A DNA stretch of 9,796 nucleotides, from NCBI GenBank assembly GCA_039922875.1, contig JBDTDV010000037.1:1-9796 (forward strand). The letters run 5' to 3'. A program made the position numbers and the translations under genes. Numbering within the stretch: position 1 is the first letter of the stretch; each line of letters starts with the position of its first letter. Under the pieces are notes generated by a model. That model was not told the origin of the DNA. It was given only the letters and a program-made list of their open reading frames with translations, and did not search any database. Source of the DNA: JBDTDV01 sp039922875 (lineage in GTDB: Bacteria > Actinomycetota > Actinomycetes > Actinomycetales > Microbacteriaceae). Below are positions 7,901 through 9,796 of the stretch, in pieces.

Positions 7901-8917
7901 CAGTGCTCCGGCGACGATTGCCTCAGCAATAAAGGAGCCCTGCACGCTCGCATTCAGCGCACCGGGAGCCCGTGCGCGGTCGACGTCTTCCTCACCCACA
8001 CTCAGGCCGCCGCTCCGACCGTGGCCGGCACCGTCGCCGGGGCGCGTACCGCCGTGCGCGCGCAGATCCGGCATCTTGCCGCGTTTGTTCGGGCCAGCCG
8101 CGACGTCCTCGCCCCGGCGATCCTGTTCGGCGACTTCAACGTCGACTCGTTTGCGCACCCCGACCTGTACGACTTTCTGGTGCAATCGCTCGGATACCCG
8201 GTGGACCTGGCTCCGGTGACGGATGCGCGCGGTGCGCAGCATCCGTCGGGTACCAGTGAGAGCGACGACGGCGCAATCTCCTCCTTTCACCCCGATCACC
8301 CCGGCCGCCCCGTCGACGACCCGGCCCGATTCGGCGACACCGTGGAGCGGCTGGACTACCTGTTCAGCTTTCCCGGCGCGCTGTATACGCAGCACGTGAA
8401 GCGGGCGGATGTTGTGATCGAGCAATGGTCACCCGGGCGGGACATGTCTGACCACTACGGAATCCAGGCCTCGCTCGACACAATCACGCAGCTGTTCCCA
8501 GACGAGCGGGATCTGCCCGAGATCGGCCTCTCGCTGCGCCGGTTCAGCTGCCTTCAGACAACGAGTGGGCCGGGCGACGACGAGGTTACCTTTACCGTTT
8601 CGGCGAAAACGTCCCGCGGCGCGACGTTCAGCATCGTTGCGCCGGAGGTAGAGGATGTCTCGGCCGGCACCCGGCACGAGTACGAGCTCGCGCCGGCGCG
8701 GGTGACCGACCCGGGCGAAGGGCTAGTCCTCAGCGTGAGCGGCACCGAAACGGACGATCTGTCGGCTGACGACTCGCTCGGTCGCACCCGGCTTGCCTTC
8801 GACAGGCAGGAGTTGCTGGCACTTTGTGACGCCCGCAGCACGGCCATTGCGTTTCCGGTTCTGCGCGGTGACGGCGCCGAGTACGTCGTCGAGATCGATC
8901 TCGAGTTCGCGCCCTGA
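4991..8917 (+). CDS. ORF B: lyase-like toroid, glycine zipper, EEP phosphodiesterase/nuclease and C2-like tail (1308 aa)
   Basis: A giant multidomain protein. Residues 1-235 are unassigned and mostly helical. Residues about 236-470 (YWSENHRILFAAAEYLAGQF, EWNAPGYYVEDLLALLNLAD, GAFAGSAGRVY) resemble the helical toroid of heparinase-type lyases and related hypothetical proteins. Residues 511-547 form a Gly/Ala zipper (ILGGIGGALAGFAIAG...). Residues about 570-800 (NWWTGNAVQPRVLQQ, HAWFPKNQFDEVV, WFFGRSGDAYVALF) look like the beta-sheet partner domain of such lyases. Residues 868-1163 are an EEP domain with its expected metal and catalytic residues: Asn873, Glu910 (GLSEMW), GGGLLLLSR, DCLSNKG, His1003 (THTQA), Asp1048/Asn1050 (GDFNVDS), Asp1122 (ERLDYLF) and Asp1154/His1155 (SDHYG). 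THTQA, NKG and ERLDY point to the sphingomyelinase-like branch, but a nuclease or another phosphodiesterase is possible. Residues about 1180-1308 look C2-like. There is no signal peptide. The ATG has only a weak ribosome site, so translation is probably coupled to ORF A. Confidence 0.88.
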   Translation: MQPFDGPSNGDSGPQIAFDTRRLRYLECLTKRAFLSSARYSNWKQNKTEVTLCDAVAELGFQKLDPGLEAVTDTLERMPDDQRNAQQRAWLLSDNRESALARALLVRAQPERQDELFGWERSELSPEEYWATLQVPTVHMRYLLETADFGAHEVLRLVYLLDETPEHLQDAALLWRDPDALARDPNVPESVSTAVRQSFTNFKYWFDDPFRCTEFTGEELKSRSSKALNGHEDMTPGQDMTYWSENHRILFAAAEYLAGQFWPTEQFVSQRANRKEGPDGPLRAGDLTGAGHLNHAKRRVLRWLNERLRLGFAEWNAPGYYVEDLLALLNLADFAVDPEIRTRSAMVLDLMVFDLAVNSPTGAFAGSAGRVYFEHKNCVWEQTIRDSSELLFGLLGHFSGSNNAAGFLATSPAYRPPDTLILLAQHGPERLTSTSRVSIDFDEAADYGVGTGTDDDMEFWWSRAAYATKETITGSRQVATEHGLLETPPFKDILPMIKKVADAIDTAADVGSGILGGIGGALAGFAIAGPVGAVAGGIAGAASAASLPDFNEVDAADLFSVLTEGSVLSRANLYSHRSGGASLASVQNFRRGQLNFQGMPCVAALENGAMVWTSYPSAGTRLTGSFLFGVIKIDESLFPAGHDGPNWWTGNAVQPRVLQQGGAAITAYKAQSIQELLFGERTHAWFPKNQFDEVVGPESARCNHDSARWFFGRSGDAYVALFCARETTWTDNGPWKDKEIRVGGDTNVFITQIGCAAEFGSFERFRAKVSTAPVHISGLHSGAELACSYDVPLGERLELHYEHGSRYGGEPVDEHEHPRHRSQVARISWQQDRYAIVHAKRSLIHDVVKGTRTVGGALRQLEHDIPLMFYAQNMGLLPWPLYKGIDRDAALGALISRLRQQLPDVVGLSEMWTAEDRDRVKKELRDLYPYAIDGPHDPIDLIVTDVELMGGGLLLLSRHRIVAGAGTVYRQCSGDDCLSNKGALHARIQRTGSPCAVDVFLTHTQAAAPTVAGTVAGARTAVRAQIRHLAAFVRASRDVLAPAILFGDFNVDSFAHPDLYDFLVQSLGYPVDLAPVTDARGAQHPSGTSESDDGAISSFHPDHPGRPVDDPARFGDTVERLDYLFSFPGALYTQHVKRADVVIEQWSPGRDMSDHYGIQASLDTITQLFPDERDLPEIGLSLRRFSCLQTTSGPGDDEVTFTVSAKTSRGATFSIVAPEVEDVSAGTRHEYELAPARVTDPGEGLVLSVSGTETDDLSADDSLGRTRLAFDRQELLALCDARSTAIAFPVLRGDGAEYVVEIDLEFAP

Positions 8918-9050
8918 CGCGAGCGCCTTAGGCAAAAGGCCGCATCCTGCCCAGCCTTCCCAACGAGGCGATCGGGCTCACAATCGCGGCCGCCACGCCG
9001 GTTCCCAGCTTCCAAGAAGCCGCTAAGAAGTCCGGCTTAGCGTGGAGCAC

Positions 9051-9796
9051 ATGAGCAGAATCGGAGATACGCGAAGCACACCGCAGCGCCATACTCCGCA
9101 GCACCCTGCGCAGCAGGCTCCGCAGCACCACCCACAGCGCTACCCACAGCGCCACCCACAGCGCTACCCACAACGGAACCGGTATCTGCGGCGCGAGCGC
9201 TACCTGCCGAGGATGCGGCTGGCTGATTCTCTCACCGCGTTCGTATGGATCTCGGTCGCGCTCGTGCTCGCACTCTTTTTGGCCGACACCGGCCTCGCCG
9301 ACTTCCGGACAGCGGCAGGGGCGCTTACCGGACTGGGCATCATCTCCGGTCTCGTCGGCACGGATCTTCTGCTCATCCAGCTTCTATTGGCTGCCCGTGT
9401 TCCCGTCATCGATCGCGCGTTCGGCCACGACCGCGCCTTGGCGACGCATCAGCGGATGAGCAAGCCGGTGTTCTACCTCATCACCGCGCACGTGGTGCTG
9501 CTGTGGATCGGCTACGCGGCCACCGCGCGCACGAACGTGGTCACCGAAATCGTCACCATGTTCCAAACCCTGCCGGACATGAAGATCGCTTACCTCGGTT
9601 ATGCGCTGTTGACCGCGGTCGTGATCACCTCGCTTGTGATCGTCCGCCGCAAGTTTGCCTATGAGGCCTGGCACCTGGTGCACTTCCTCGCTTATGTTGC
9701 GGTGCTGGTTGCTTTACCCCACCAGCTCAGCACAAGCCAGATGTTTGCCGCGGGGACCTGGGCGCGCTATTACTGGATGCTGCTCTACCTCGGCGT
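9051..9796 (+). CDS. Ferric-reductase-like transmembrane oxidoreductase, N-terminal part (cut by window edge)
   Basis: Membrane b-type-heme electron carrier of the ferric reductase/NADPH oxidase type. Members usually carry a C-terminal FAD/NAD(P)H domain and total some 450 residues; here 248 are seen, ending inside the membrane part. The start ATG has GGAG at 9044-9047, a rather short gap. After a basic cytoplasmic N-terminus (1-56) come hydrophobic segments at about 58-82, 88-117, 138-158, 178-197, 207-225 and from 237 on. Candidate heme ligands are His133 (ATHQRMSK) with His147 (TAHVVLLW), and His211 (WHLVHF) with His224 (LPHQ), spaced 14 and 13 residues apart as in heme-pair helices. The N-terminus is odd, with tandem (H/Y)PQR units. 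It follows ORF B by 133 bases and probably has its own promoter. The substrate (ferric iron, oxygen or other) cannot be told from this half. Confidence 0.88.
   Translation, partial: MSRIGDTRSTPQRHTPQHPAQQAPQHHPQRYPQRHPQRYPQRNRYLRRERYLPRMRLADSLTAFVWISVALVLALFLADTGLADFRTAAGALTGLGIISGLVGTDLLLIQLLLAARVPVIDRAFGHDRALATHQRMSKPVFYLITAHVVLLWIGYAATARTNVVTEIVTMFQTLPDMKIAYLGYALLTAVVITSLVIVRRKFAYEAWHLVHFLAYVAVLVALPHQLSTSQMFAAGTWARYYWMLLYLG
9129..9176 (+). repeat. Four 12-base tandem repeats encoding (H/Y)PQR
   Basis: Four in-frame 12-base units (consensus yACCCACAGCGC) encode HPQR, YPQR, HPQR and YPQR, with His and Tyr alternating. The last unit differs at two silent positions (CAACGG). A looser run of PQH/PQR-like codons precedes it from 9081. 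The 12-base period keeps the frame, so unit number could vary between strains without breaking the gene. Confidence 0.9.

Noticed and set aside
6440..8425. A 661-codon open frame on the minus strand inside ORF B
   Set aside because: It lies antisense to a confidently coding frame in GC-rich DNA, where third-position bias keeps the opposite strand open. Its product is rich in Arg, Gly and Val with no recognisable domain.
8925..8940. Small hairpin GCCTT-AGGCAA-AAGGC after ORF B as a terminator
   Set aside because: The stem is only five pairs with no T-run; too weak to call.
611..9050. Direct repeat of the tRNA 3' end as an attachment site
   Set aside because: I scanned by eye for the T-arm/acceptor sequence downstream and found no second copy in the window.
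8928..9173. Minus-strand open frame with WVAL repeats
   Set aside because: The repeats are the reverse reading of the CACCCACAGCGC tandem units inside the reductase gene; a shadow, not a protein.
1..9796. CRISPR arrays, insertion sequences, integrase or transposase genes
   Set aside because: No spaced direct repeats of CRISPR type and no transposase or integrase motifs are seen on either strand.

Overview
The window comes from the chromosome of a high-GC actinobacterium, most plausibly a Microbacteriaceae-like organism. The first gene encodes a dCTP deaminase of the actinobacterial, mycobacterial-like type. Most genes are strongly GC-biased at the third codon position, and the tRNA has a TAGGAT-type -10 box in front of it. 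No marker fixes the genus.

Layout. On the left (1-634) are two core genes in divergent orientation: dcd (minus strand, C-terminus cut by the window edge) and a tRNA-Gly with anticodon CCC (plus strand). Next comes an alpha/beta-hydrolase gene on the minus strand (774-1604) whose GC content is visibly lower than its neighbours. A gene-poor stretch of about 460 bases (1605-2064) holds a degraded second alpha/beta-hydrolase fragment and a short perfect palindrome. The centre (2065-8917) is two very large plus-strand genes only 19 bases apart, almost certainly one operon. They encode a 968-residue protein of an uncharacterised family (here ORF A) and a 1308-residue multidomain protein (ORF B). 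On the right (9051 to the end) is the start of a membrane ferric-reductase-like oxidoreductase with an unusual His/Gln/Pro/Arg repeat at its N-terminus.

How the genes work together. dcd, the tRNA gene and the ferric-reductase-like gene look like resident genes. The ORF A/ORF B pair is the most interesting part. ORF A carries several conserved blocks that I recognise from large uncharacterised bacterial proteins. ORF B joins an alpha-helical toroid resembling heparinase-type polysaccharide lyases, a glycine-zipper segment, a beta-rich domain, a complete sphingomyelinase-like endonuclease/exonuclease/phosphatase (EEP) domain and a C2-like tail. Neither has a signal peptide. A two-component machine in which ORF B is an enzyme or effector and ORF A its structural or carrier partner is possible, but this is inference. 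The low-GC hydrolase, the hydrolase relic and the tRNA at the left edge suggest that the segment between the tRNA and the reductase is accessory DNA, although I see no integrase and no duplicated attachment site.
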